Assembly (NCBI GenBank): GCA_003222555.1
Contig: QHWL01000071.1
Location: 1-17,223, forward strand
Length of the DNA: 17,223 nucleotides
Direction of reading: 5' to 3'
Source: Acidobacteriota bacterium
GTDB lineage: Bacteria > Acidobacteriota > Vicinamibacteria > Vicinamibacterales > CAVVIG01
Positions 1 through 6,449 of the stretch are shown in pieces (within the stretch, counting starts at the first letter, position 1; each line of letters begins with the position of its first letter). Under the pieces are notes generated by a model. The model had not been told where the DNA came from, searched no databases, and saw only the letters and a program-made list of their open reading frames with translations. Both the position numbers and the translations under genes were made by a program.

Positions 1-461
1 TGGAGCCAAGACCGGGCGACTCGCTAGAGGGCCTTTTTCAGGCGTTCGCGCTGTCTGCGCCTGTGGCGTTCGCGCTGTACGCCGTGTCGGCGCTCGCGAC
101 CCTCGTCCTTACGGCGAGAATCTGGCGAAGTCCTGCCAGCTTCGAGGTCCGCGGTTCCGCGGTTGTGCTCGCGCTGGTTCTGACAAATCCGCACGTCTAC
201 GCCTACGATCTCCTTCTTCTCGCGCCGGTGTACTTCCTGCTGTCGAACTGGCTCGTCGAGTCCGCATTCGACTACAGCACACGGGCGCTCCCCGCATTGT
301 TGTGCCTGTTGTTCCTGGCTCCGCTGTTGACCGCACTGCCGTCGGTCATCCGACTCCTGTTCTCCGTCGGCATGCCGGCGGCTATTCTCCTTGTTCTTTG
401 GCGCGTGGTCCACGTGCGGGATCTCCAGACGGAAGCTCCGGCCGCGACCGCCGCCATCTAG
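1..461 (+). CDS. GT87/DUF2029-like membrane glycosyltransferase, C-terminal part only
   Basis: The reading frame is open from the window edge to a TAG at 459-461, so only about 152 C-terminal residues are present and the start lies upstream. What is seen is a very hydrophobic protein with at least four membrane segments and the phrase TNPHVYAYDLLLLAPVYFLL. This resembles the conserved His/Tyr-Asp segment of GT87 (DUF2029) polyprenol-phosphate-sugar-dependent glycosyltransferases. Members of that family sit in the inner membrane and transfer sugars from lipid-linked donors to glycolipids or glycans on the outer face. A GTG at 63 could look like a start, but the frame continues upstream with coding-like residues, so it is probably internal. 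The gene ends 12 bases before the convergent peptidase gene, and no terminator is visible between them. The family call rests on one motif and the topology, so the acceptor and donor are unknown. Confidence 0.6.
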   Translation, partial: EPRPGDSLEGLFQAFALSAPVAFALYAVSALATLVLTARIWRSPASFEVRGSAVVLALVLTNPHVYAYDLLLLAPVYFLLSNWLVESAFDYSTRALPALLCLLFLAPLLTALPSVIRLLFSVGMPAAILLVLWRVVHVRDLQTEAPAATAAI

Positions 462-473
462 TACTACGTACGG

Positions 474-3122
474 CTACCGTAACCGCGATGTGAAGATCGA
501 ATTGAACAAGAGGCGGAACGTCGCGTGGGACTGCGCGCGATGCTGTGCGCTGAAGCCGAGGAGCACGACGCGGCCTGCGCCCACTCCGAGTTGCACCACG
601 GCGGGTCGATCGGCGATTACCTGCTCTCCTTCCAGCCAGCCGCTCAGGAGGAGATCTTTCGCGCCGTAACGCGCAACAGTCTGCACGTTGTCCAACACAT
701 TCCCAGCTGATTCGCCGCCGTGTCCACCGGTTGGCGACCGCGGCGCGAGGATCTCGTACGCGGAACTGAAGGAAAAAAAGCCGGCCGTGTGGGCGCTCAT
801 GCCGTACGACAGCGGCTGGGATGGGTCGAGCTCGACCCGCAGAATCGATCCAGGACAGAAAAACTTGTCGCTGCCGACCTCTCGCGCCACGTCGCGCAGC
901 GGCAGCTTGAATTCTGCGATCGCGAAACTGCCCGATTGATCGAGGCAGATGAGCGTGCCCCCCGCTTCGACGAACGACTTGATCGCGGCGACGCCACTCT
1001 CGCCCAGCCCGCCGGTGTACTCCGGCGGCACGACGCCGGGTGGGTAGCCGGCCACTAGTCGTTCGGCTGAGGAACTGGGCACGATGATCGCATCGAACTG
1101 CGCGCGCAGGTTGCCGGCGCGCACCTCGGCGTCGCTGACGTTTTTGAACGGGAACTCATAACGCTCGAGCAGCCACCTGGTCCAGCCTTCGTCGGTGTTT
1201 TCTCCCCACGGCTTGTAGAGCGCCACGCGTGCGCGCCTCAGCTGCCACACCGCGGCGGGCGGCTTGCCCTTCACGCCATTGGCGCGCAGGCCCAGTTGTG
1301 TCGCGACCTTGCCGACGATGGGTTCGGAGGCCTTCGAAAAGGGCACGACAAGCGATCCTCGTCCGTACTTGTAGCCGTCGACTTCGAGGTCGCTGGTGAG
1401 CCACGATGTGTTCACCCCGGCTGCAAGCAGCCGATTGACGGCGATTGCGCCGCCGTTGCCCCTCGCGTCGACGACGTAATAGCCGGGGGTGCGATCGCTC
1501 CACACTCTCGCCGGTGGGATGGTTGCCGTCGTCACGCGGGAGGTCGCCGGCGCTTCGAAAGCGCGCTCGATGGCCCGCACGTCGATTCCCATTTGCGCCG
1601 GCAGCGTCCAGCCAGCGACGTCGTAGGGCAGTTCGGGCGGTCCGCCGGGCGACACTCGACGCACCGGGTAGTCTTGTCGCTCGAGCAGCGTCTTCACGTA
1701 CGCGCGATATGGCTGCGCCAAAAGAATCACGTCTGTGCCCGCCGGGTAGGGCTTGTCGTCGGCGCGGAATGGCTCGAGTGCGCGATGAATCTCGATGCCG
1801 CCCTGCAGCAACAGCTCCTCGAGCTTTGCCGTTGCGTGCGGATCCTGCTGGTCGGACGGGATGACGAACGCAAACGGCCCGCCTCGCTTGCCGGCGTCGA
1901 CCGCGCGATGGCCCATGTCGTAGAAGTTCTGAACGATTTGCTCGCGGTAGGCCGACACGGCATGCAGCAGCCCGTGCACCGCGCTCACGTCGTACTCGAC
2001 GATGTCACGCAGCCGCCACGATCCGCCGGGCCACGGCTCGGGAAAAGTAATCTGCGGCTTGTACTCGGGCAGCCCCTTCTGACCGCCGCGCAAATCGAGT
2101 CGCGGCACGTCAATCGGCGTGGCGGTCCTCACGTTGGCGGCCTCCGTCAACAGACACACTGTGTTGTGCCCGAGCGGCGCCGAGTCCTCGTACCCCGGCC
2201 AGTAATAGTCGTACAGCCCGTTCGACAGGACGCCGGTGTGGTGGTCGTGCTGAAGCTGGAGGGTCATCGCGCCGCCGAGGAAGGCAGCTTCGCGCCACAT
2301 GAGGGGATCGTAGTTTGGATCGACCGGATCGTCGTTGGGGGGCGCGAAGAAGCGGGGTCCCGTGCTCTCCATCTGGTGCATCGTGAGGAACACCTGCGGA
2401 TGCCACTGGGTGTAGAAGAACCGCGCGAGGTTCCGGTTCTCCGGCATGTTCATCATGAACGCGTCGCGATTGATGTCGTGGCCGAGGTACTTGTGATCGA
2501 GCCACGGCATGGGACCGCCCTCCAGCGGCGTGCCCTTCTGCTTGTTGTACCAATCGACGACCATACGATGGCCGTCGGGATTGAGCATCGGAATCAGAAT
2601 CACAACGACGTTCTGCAGGATGTCCGTCGTGGCGGGATCGGTCGCCGTCGCCAGCCAGTGCAGCAGATCGTTGGCGGCCTGCGTGGCGCCGATCTCCGAG
2701 GCGTGGATGCTGCATCCGATGGCGAGCACGGCTTTGTGCCCGGCGGCGATCCGGTACGCGTCTTCAGGTGACAAGACGCGCGGATCGGCGAGACGCTGGT
2801 TGTCGGCACGGATCTGTTCGAGGTTCCTGATGTTTTCCGGAGCGCTGACGATTGCCGCGATCGTGCGGTACCCCTCCGTCGTCGGCCCGATGTCGACGAT
2901 CTTCACGCGATCGGACCGCGTCGCGACGAGCTCGAAGTATTTTTCGATTTCCTCCGCCGGCGCGAGGCGTCCGTCGTCGCCCATGCGGAAGCCGAAGTGC
3001 GATTCCGGCGTCGGAACCTGCGCGGCGGCCTGCCGCGCGCCTATCGGAAGCGCGAGCAAGGCGACGCAAAGAATGCTGATGTGCCGGCGTCGAGCGGGTA
3101 ATCGAGGAAGAGAGACCGGCAT
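474..3122 (-). CDS. Secreted M14-family zinc carboxypeptidase with GATase1-like C-terminal domain
   Basis: The product is 882 aa. The start at 3122 gives a clear Sec signal peptide (Arg-rich residues 1-14, hydrophobic 15-29, likely cleavage after AAA at 32-34) and has GGAG five bases upstream. The frame stays open 111 codons further upstream, but that part is a shadow of the neighbouring gene. The peptidase domain spans about residues 50-340. It has the M14 zinc motif HASE (H140, E143), NPDG at 181-184, NRD at 218-220, the third zinc ligand H249 in TMHQME, and a probable catalytic Glu at 327 (LLTEAA). Residues of about 700-860 resemble a glutamine-amidotransferase-like Rossmann domain (GGTLICLDQSG and a terminal GRVVLLGF segment) and probably lack amidotransferase activity. 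M14 enzymes remove C-terminal residues from peptides, and this one should act in the periplasm or outside the cell. It is the last gene of a three-gene operon, 47 bases after the 628-aa protein. The substrate cannot be told from the sequence. Confidence 0.9.
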   Translation of the reverse strand: MPVSLPRLPARRRHISILCVALLALPIGARQAAAQVPTPESHFGFRMGDDGRLAPAEEIEKYFELVATRSDRVKIVDIGPTTEGYRTIAAIVSAPENIRNLEQIRADNQRLADPRVLSPEDAYRIAAGHKAVLAIGCSIHASEIGATQAANDLLHWLATATDPATTDILQNVVVILIPMLNPDGHRMVVDWYNKQKGTPLEGGPMPWLDHKYLGHDINRDAFMMNMPENRNLARFFYTQWHPQVFLTMHQMESTGPRFFAPPNDDPVDPNYDPLMWREAAFLGGAMTLQLQHDHHTGVLSNGLYDYYWPGYEDSAPLGHNTVCLLTEAANVRTATPIDVPRLDLRGGQKGLPEYKPQITFPEPWPGGSWRLRDIVEYDVSAVHGLLHAVSAYREQIVQNFYDMGHRAVDAGKRGGPFAFVIPSDQQDPHATAKLEELLLQGGIEIHRALEPFRADDKPYPAGTDVILLAQPYRAYVKTLLERQDYPVRRVSPGGPPELPYDVAGWTLPAQMGIDVRAIERAFEAPATSRVTTATIPPARVWSDRTPGYYVVDARGNGGAIAVNRLLAAGVNTSWLTSDLEVDGYKYGRGSLVVPFSKASEPIVGKVATQLGLRANGVKGKPPAAVWQLRRARVALYKPWGENTDEGWTRWLLERYEFPFKNVSDAEVRAGNLRAQFDAIIVPSSSAERLVAGYPPGVVPPEYTGGLGESGVAAIKSFVEAGGTLICLDQSGSFAIAEFKLPLRDVAREVGSDKFFCPGSILRVELDPSQPLSYGMSAHTAGFFSFSSAYEILAPRSPTGGHGGESAGNVLDNVQTVARYGAKDLLLSGWLEGEQVIADRPAVVQLGVGAGRVVLLGFSAQHRAQSHATFRLLFNSIFTSRLR

Positions 3123-3169
3123 GACGGCTCCAATCGGCGGCACGTCGTCATGATAGCAGAGCCGCGCGG

Positions 3170-5056
3170 TCAGTCCTTGGGATCGAAGTCGGGCTCTTCG
3201 CCTTCTTCGGTGATTTCCTCCAGTTTGGAAAGCAGCGCTGCGAACCCGCACTGTTCGGGATCGAAGAACCCCCACTCGTCCTGGATCGGCTTCGGTTTTT
3301 TCGCTCGCTTCGTCGGTTTCTTGCCGGATGGGGCCGCCGGCGTCGGCGCCCGCCCTTCCTTGGGCTTTGCCGAGACAACCGGCGGCGCTGCCTGGTCGCG
3401 TCCGGAGCGGAGACGTTCGACGTCGAGTCGAAGCGAGTCGATCAGCTCGAGCCATTCCTGGCGTTTGGCAGCGGCGACGATCGGGGCTGGTGCCGGTGGC
3501 CTGACGGCTGGAGCAGGCTGAGGTTGAGCGACGACGACAGCCTCTTTGGGCCCAGGCGCGGAAGGCGTTCGTGTAAAGCCGGAAACTACCCCTGGCTTCG
3601 GTTTGGCGGCCACGACGGGGGCCGGTGCCGCTGGCCTGACGACCGGAACGGGCTGAGGTCGGGCAACGACGGCAGCCCCTTTGGGCAGGTCAGACTCAGA
3701 AGCGGTCCGGCCGAAGCCGACGCCTGCCCTCGGTTTGGCGGCGACGACGGTCGGGGCCGGAGCCGGTGCCCTGACGGCCGGAACGGGTCGAGCGACGACG
3801 GCAGCCTCTTTCGGCGCCAGAGGCGCCGACGGTACCTTCGGCTTTGCGGCGACCACGATCGGCGCTGGCGCCGGCGGCCTGGCGGGCGGAACAGCCTGAG
3901 GCCGAGCGACGACGAGGGCCTCTTTGGGCGATTGAGCAGGAGGCTGTGCCTTCGGTTTGGCAGCGACGACGACCGGCACTCGTGCCGGCGGCCTGACGAC
4001 CGGAAGGGGCTCACGTCGAGCCGGGACCGCAGGTTCTTCAGGTTCGAGCACCTCCGGAGCCGCTTCGGCCTGCACGCCCTCGAGACGAGGCCACGATCGA
4101 CGCGACATCCACAGTTCGCTCTTGGACGCCTGGGGCCCTTCGATCGCTGGGGCCTGGGGCGCCGACGCGACCGCAGGAGCTTCACCGCGTTCATCGTGGA
4201 AGAGCGCCTCGAGCGCAGCATCCGAGGAGGCGTCGAGCAGCTGGTCCGAAAGATCGATGACGTCTTCGGAGTTCGCCGCCACGGTGCCTGCGGCCTTGAC
4301 GGCCGGCGTTTTCGTCTCATAGAACAGTCCCAGAATCGTTGACCGTTTGACCGAGATGGGCTCGACGACCAGCAGCTCGTCGGGGACTGGTGCTCCGGGG
4401 GCGGCGTCAACTTCGATCCGTTCAGCGAGTGCCGGGTCGATGGCGGCGACCGGTTCGATGGCCGGCGCGAGTCCTTGGTAAACCGGCGCCTTGAGAGATG
4501 GCGCCGCGGCTTGCAAATGTTCGGAGGATTGTTCGGTGGGCTCCGACACGTTGCCAGCGGGCGCGTCGAACTCGGCCAACGGGTCGAACGCTGCTTCCCG
4601 ATCGGCGGGCCCGTCGTACTCGGTCAACGGATGGAACGGCGCTTCTTCTCTCTCGGCACGCTCGGCGGCCGCCTCTTTGAGGTAATCCGAAATTTGCTCC
4701 CCGAAGACCGCGGGATCGCAACCATCGGGCGCGGCTGTCTCGGCGCCGCCTCGCCGCCACTTCGCCAGCACGCCTCCAGGGCTTTTGCGTTTCGTCGTGT
4801 TCCCGAGAACTGGAGTCGTCAGGATGCGTACGTGGGCGGCCGCTGCGATAACGCGCAGCGCTCCCGCGAGCGCCGCGTCGTCCTGCGGCGAGAGCAGCGC
4901 AGGGACCAGGACGAGATCAGGCACCCGGTTGCCGATGGCGTCGAGCGCGTGTGCGGTCGTGTCGGCCAGCAGCAGCTCCGCGCCGACACGCCGGATCACA
5001 CCCGTGAGCTGGGCGGCCTGGCGCCGGTCCGGTTGGATGGCGAGAATGAGGGGCAT
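3170..5056 (-). CDS. Receiver-like N-terminus, Pro/Ala-repeat protein, function unknown
   Basis: The product is 628 aa with no signal peptide. Residues 1-85 look like a CheY-type receiver fold: alternating strands and helices with LILAIQPD at 3-10 and PDLVLVPALLS at 46-56. The phospho-acceptor Asp expected at the end of the third strand is replaced by Val-Pro, so it is probably a pseudo-receiver. Residues 135-170 contain two similar acidic phrases (FHPLTEYD and FDPLAEFD). Residues 350-530 are about five imperfect repeats of the type VVARPxPxPxxRPPAPAPxVVAAKPK. A short amphipathic helix follows at 533-553, then a Lys-rich stretch at 578-590 and an acidic, conserved-looking C-terminus (DEWGFFDPEQCGFAALL). 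The layout suggests a scaffold whose folded ends are joined by a stiff linker. It starts one base after the 90-aa membrane gene (TAG-A-ATG) and lies divergent from the Tad genes. A role with the pilus is inferred from context only. Confidence 0.75.
   Translation of the reverse strand: MPLILAIQPDRRQAAQLTGVIRRVGAELLLADTTAHALDAIGNRVPDLVLVPALLSPQDDAALAGALRVIAAAAHVRILTTPVLGNTTKRKSPGGVLAKWRRGGAETAAPDGCDPAVFGEQISDYLKEAAAERAEREEAPFHPLTEYDGPADREAAFDPLAEFDAPAGNVSEPTEQSSEHLQAAAPSLKAPVYQGLAPAIEPVAAIDPALAERIEVDAAPGAPVPDELLVVEPISVKRSTILGLFYETKTPAVKAAGTVAANSEDVIDLSDQLLDASSDAALEALFHDERGEAPAVASAPQAPAIEGPQASKSELWMSRRSWPRLEGVQAEAAPEVLEPEEPAVPARREPLPVVRPPARVPVVVAAKPKAQPPAQSPKEALVVARPQAVPPARPPAPAPIVVAAKPKVPSAPLAPKEAAVVARPVPAVRAPAPAPTVVAAKPRAGVGFGRTASESDLPKGAAVVARPQPVPVVRPAAPAPVVAAKPKPGVVSGFTRTPSAPGPKEAVVVAQPQPAPAVRPPAPAPIVAAAKRQEWLELIDSLRLDVERLRSGRDQAAPPVVSAKPKEGRAPTPAAPSGKKPTKRAKKPKPIQDEWGFFDPEQCGFAALLSKLEEITEEGEEPDFDPKD
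3467..4009 (-). repeat. Degenerate in-frame tandem repeats coding a Pro/Ala-rich linker
   Basis: About five imperfect units of roughly 100-135 bases encode residues 350-530 of the 628-aa protein. Each unit carries an RPPAPAP-like core followed by VVAAKPK and usually a PKEA(V)VVARP joint. Units differ in length and at many third positions, so they are old or under drift rather than freshly copied. Recombination between units could change the linker length between strains. Confidence 0.8.
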
Positions 5057-5057
5057 T

Positions 5058-5330
5058 CTAGGTTCGCAGCATGAACACGAAGACCACGCCCGAAGCGAGG
5101 ACGAAGAACAAGAGCGTCGTTTGCTCGGCGCTCAGACCCCTGGCGGTTTCCGTCACAACCCTGGTGTAAGAGCGCAAGCGGCTAGCGGCGTCAGCCACCT
5201 GCGCCGCCGGCGGTGTCGAGAGCCATAACGAGACCTGCCCACGAACGCGGGCATCGAAGGTCACGAGCGTCAGCAGCACGATCGCCAACGCCCCTATCGA
5301 CAAGAGCGTTTCGACCCTGGCGCGTCGCAT
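5058..5330 (-). CDS. Small protein with two predicted membrane segments, function unknown
   Basis: The product is 90 aa. The ATG at 5330 has a strong ribosome site on the minus strand, AAGGAG at 5345-5340, nine bases before the start. Residues 8-24 and 71-88 are hydrophobic and probably span the membrane. The region of about 25-70 between them is polar and helix-prone (QVADAASRLRSYTRVVTETARGL), so a hairpin topology with a small loop domain is likely. I do not recognise a family. It is the first gene of the minus-strand operon, 33 bases downstream of the predicted start site of a sigma-54-type promoter. It touches the 628-aa gene with a one-base gap. That coupling suggests it anchors the soluble 628-aa protein at the membrane, which is inference only. 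Confidence 0.75.
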   Translation of the reverse strand: MRRARVETLLSIGALAIVLLTLVTFDARVRGQVSLWLSTPPAAQVADAASRLRSYTRVVTETARGLSAEQTTLLFFVLASGVVFVFMLRT

Positions 5331-5374
5331 GGTGCGTCACTCCTTCCCCGAGACACTCGGACGATCTCTAGCTC

Positions 5375-5389
5375 GCAATTGTCGTTCCG
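5375..5389 (-). promoter_or_regulatory. Probable sigma-54 promoter of the minus-strand operon
   Basis: Read on the minus strand, the site is CGGAACGACAATTGC. It keeps the invariant GG (5388-5387) and GC (5376-5375) with exactly ten bases between, and matches 9 of the 11 conserved bases of TGGCACG-N4-TTGC. Transcription would begin about 12 bases on, near 5363, leaving a leader of about 33 bases that contains the AAGGAG of the 90-aa gene. The fit of position and spacing makes chance less likely, but the match is not perfect. Confidence 0.55.
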
Positions 5390-5540
5390 CCGGGCGGTGC
5401 AAGGCCCGCAATCGGTCCTGAAACCGTTGATCCACGCTAATCCGCGGCCACTTTGTGCGAGATCGGGCAGAAAGCGGCGCGCGAATGCTCCGTTTTGACA
5501 CGGGCCGCTTCGCACGAATTTCGCGGGCGCCGTTACGAAT

Positions 5541-5568
5541 GTGCCGCCAACCGACGTCGAGGCGGCAC
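5541..5568. promoter_or_regulatory. Perfect inverted repeat, candidate enhancer-binding-protein site
   Basis: GTGCCGCC at 5541-5548 is repeated exactly in inverted form as GGCGGCAC at 5561-5568, with a 12-base spacer that itself holds CGACGTCG. The centre lies about 70 bases upstream of the -24 element facing flp1 and about 166 bases from the -24 element facing the other operon. NtrC-type activators of sigma-54 RNA polymerase normally bind dyads at such distances. It could also simply form a hairpin, and the activator is not encoded in this window. Confidence 0.5.
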
Positions 5569-5623
5569 GGGATTCAAGACACAAGGCGAGCACCTTACGC
5601 GCTCTAAACCCACCCACGTCGCG

Positions 5624-5638
5624 TGGCACGACGGTTGC
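5624..5638 (+). promoter_or_regulatory. Sigma-54 (RpoN) promoter of the flp/tad operon
   Basis: The site TGGCACGACGGTTGC agrees with the -24/-12 consensus TGGCACG-N4-TTGC at every conserved base. GG is at 5625-5626 and GC at 5637-5638, with the required ten bases between. The start of transcription would fall near 5650, about 80 bases before the flp1 ATG. Sigma-54 promoters need an ATP-dependent activator, so pilus expression would be tightly switched. An upstream inverted repeat is a plausible activator site. Confidence 0.75.
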
Positions 5639-5729
5639 GGTTCGACTCTGTGTCGCGCGGTCGTGCAAGGAAGCATGACCGTATATCGGACACACGGCAT
5701 GGCGTCAATGACGACGCGCGGAGAACTTC

Positions 5730-5912
5730 ATGGATCTCATCATCAGCCGTCTGCGTCAGCTCACCGGCAACGACGAAGGACAGGACTTGCTCGAGTACGC
5801 ACTGCTCATCGCGCTCATCGCTCTCGTGGCTGTCGCCGCGGTGGCATTCGCGGGCTCGCAGGTGAACATCATCTTCAAGAATATCGGGAATCAACTCGCG
5901 GCCGTCGTCTAA
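5730..5912 (+). CDS. flp: Flp-type type IVb prepilin, copy 1
   Basis: The product is 60 aa. The ATG at 5730 has GGAG six bases upstream. The leader is residues 1-17 and ends in Gly; the expected cleavage is G17/Q18. The mature part begins QDLLEYALL, with Glu at +5 and Tyr at +6, the Flp signature, followed by one hydrophobic helix (about 24-42) and a short tail ending NQLAAVV. Flp monomers polymerise into the thin Tad pilus after cleavage by the TadV prepilin peptidase. The mature peptide is only 43 aa, at the small end typical of Flp pilins. It is first in the operon, downstream of the sigma-54 promoter, and is probably the most abundant product together with copy 2. Confidence 0.95.
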   Translation: MDLIISRLRQLTGNDEGQDLLEYALLIALIALVAVAAVAFAGSQVNIIFKNIGNQLAAVV

Positions 5913-5926
5913 GCGCACACGGTATT

Positions 5927-5946
5927 GCGCGTCGATAACAACGCGC
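5927..5946 (+). promoter_or_regulatory. Small hairpin abutting the flp2 ribosome site
   Basis: GCGCGT at 5927-5932 pairs with ACGCGC at 5941-5946 around an 8-base loop, and the GGAG of flp2 begins at the next base. It could tune translation or stabilise the processed 5' end, but a 6-bp GC stem is easily found by chance in DNA this rich in GC. Confidence 0.3.
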
Positions 5947-5956
5947 GGAGTGTCAC

Positions 5957-6139
5957 ATGAATCTCGTACTGCACCGTCTGGGTCGATTCACGGGCAACGA
6001 CGAAGGGCAGGACTTGCTCGAGTACGCCCTGCTCATCGCGCTCATCGCTCTCGTCGCCGTCGCCGCCGTGGCATTCGCCGGCTCGCAAGTGAACACGATT
6101 TTCCAGAATATCGGGAATCAACTCGCGGCCGTAGTCTAA
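5957..6139 (+). CDS. flp: Flp-type type IVb prepilin, copy 2
   Basis: The product is 60 aa and is a close paralogue of the preceding gene. The ATG at 5957 has GGAG six bases upstream. The leader again ends NDEG (cleavage G17/Q18), and the mature part has QDLLEYALL with Glu +5. It differs from copy 1 in the mature region only at residues 47 (Ile to Thr) and 50 (Lys to Gln). The two pilins probably co-assemble or substitute for each other in the same Tad pilus. The gene follows copy 1 after 44 bases without a promoter of its own that I can see. Confidence 0.95.
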   Translation: MNLVLHRLGRFTGNDEGQDLLEYALLIALIALVAVAAVAFAGSQVNTIFQNIGNQLAAVV

Positions 6140-6199
6140 ACGCAAGCAAGTAGCGCTGGTCTCCGTCGGCTTGTTTTGCACGAAATCGGTTGTTGTTCA

Positions 6200-6243
6200 A
6201 TGCCGGCGTCCCTCCTGCCGTAATGCAGGCGGGACGTCGGCAT
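6200..6243 (+). promoter_or_regulatory. Strong 19-bp hairpin between flp2 and flp3, possible attenuator or repeat
   Basis: The arms 6200-6218 and 6225-6243 pair with 17 Watson-Crick pairs, one G-U pair and one mismatch around the loop CGTAAT. No T-run follows, so it is not a classic intrinsic terminator. It could protect the 3' end of an abundant flp1-flp2 transcript, reduce read-through into the assembly genes, or be a REP-like element. It ends 30 bases before the flp3 start, and its arms do not cover the flp3 ribosome site. Confidence 0.6.
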
Positions 6244-6272
6244 CACCCATCTACGACGGAAGTGAGGATCGC

Positions 6273-6449
6273 ATGCCAGCAGTTATCGCCGCTTTGCTCA
6301 AGCGGCTGGTCGTGCGCGACGACGGGCAGGATCTCCTGGAATACGGACTTCTCATCACGCTGATCGCTCTCGTCGCGATGGCGGCCGTTTCGAGCCTCGG
6401 CAGCACGATCAACACCGTGCTATGGCAACCGATTGCCAGCAGTTTCTGA
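6273..6449 (+). CDS. flp: Flp-type type IVb prepilin, divergent third copy
   Basis: The product is 58 aa. I chose the ATG at 6273, preceded by GAGG five bases upstream, over an in-frame TTG at 6171 that would run through the hairpin and give an implausible Cys/Arg-rich extension. The leader ends RDDG (cleavage G18/Q19), and the mature part has QDLLEYGLL with Glu +5 and Tyr +6, then a hydrophobic helix. The tail differs from copies 1 and 2 (WQPIASSF instead of NQLAAVV). It may be a minor pilin or a pilin used under other conditions. Its 3' end overlaps the start of the prepilin peptidase gene by 17 bases. Confidence 0.9.
   Translation: MPAVIAALLKRLVVRDDGQDLLEYGLLITLIALVAMAAVSSLGSTINTVLWQPIASSF

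Larger units (their letters stand above)
5331..5729. other. Divergent intergenic regulatory region between the two operons
   Basis: This stretch of about 400 bases has no convincing gene: the frames crossing it are short, Arg- and Ser-rich and lack ribosome sites. It separates the minus-strand 90-aa/628-aa/M14 operon from the plus-strand flp genes. Its recognisable contents are a ribosome site (5340-5345), two outward-facing sigma-54-type promoters and a perfect 8-bp inverted repeat between them, each listed separately. Confidence 0.75.
5711..6139 (+). repeat. Tandem duplication of the flp pilin gene
   Basis: The two 60-codon pilin genes lie at a constant offset of 227 bases, and the similarity includes the CGCGCGGAG ribosome-site region. 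The proteins share 51 of 60 residues. Seven of the nine differences fall in the 17-residue leader and only two in the 43-residue mature pilin. Confidence 0.85.

Noticed and set aside
1296..2771. 491-codon open frame on the plus strand
   Set aside because: It lies opposite the M14 peptidase, is rich in His, Arg and Val without any fold signature, and has no ribosome site. It is a shadow caused by high GC at third positions.
3123..3455. 111-codon upstream extension of the M14 gene
   Set aside because: It overlaps the 3' part of the 628-aa gene and is Arg-rich shadow sequence; the signal peptide begins at 3122.
3467..4009. Spaced repeats that might suggest a CRISPR array
   Set aside because: Units are unequal, in frame and encode a continuous Pro/Ala-rich linker; there are no unique spacers of constant size.
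5495..5523. TTGACA at 5495-5500 as a sigma-70 promoter for flp1
   Set aside because: No acceptable -10 box follows at 16-18 bases, and the site would lie about 230 bases from the gene. The sigma-54 site is much stronger.
6171..6272. N-terminal extension of flp3 from TTG 6171
   Set aside because: It would translate through the hairpin, adds a Cys/Arg-rich stretch unlike any Flp leader, and lacks a ribosome site. ATG 6273 has one.
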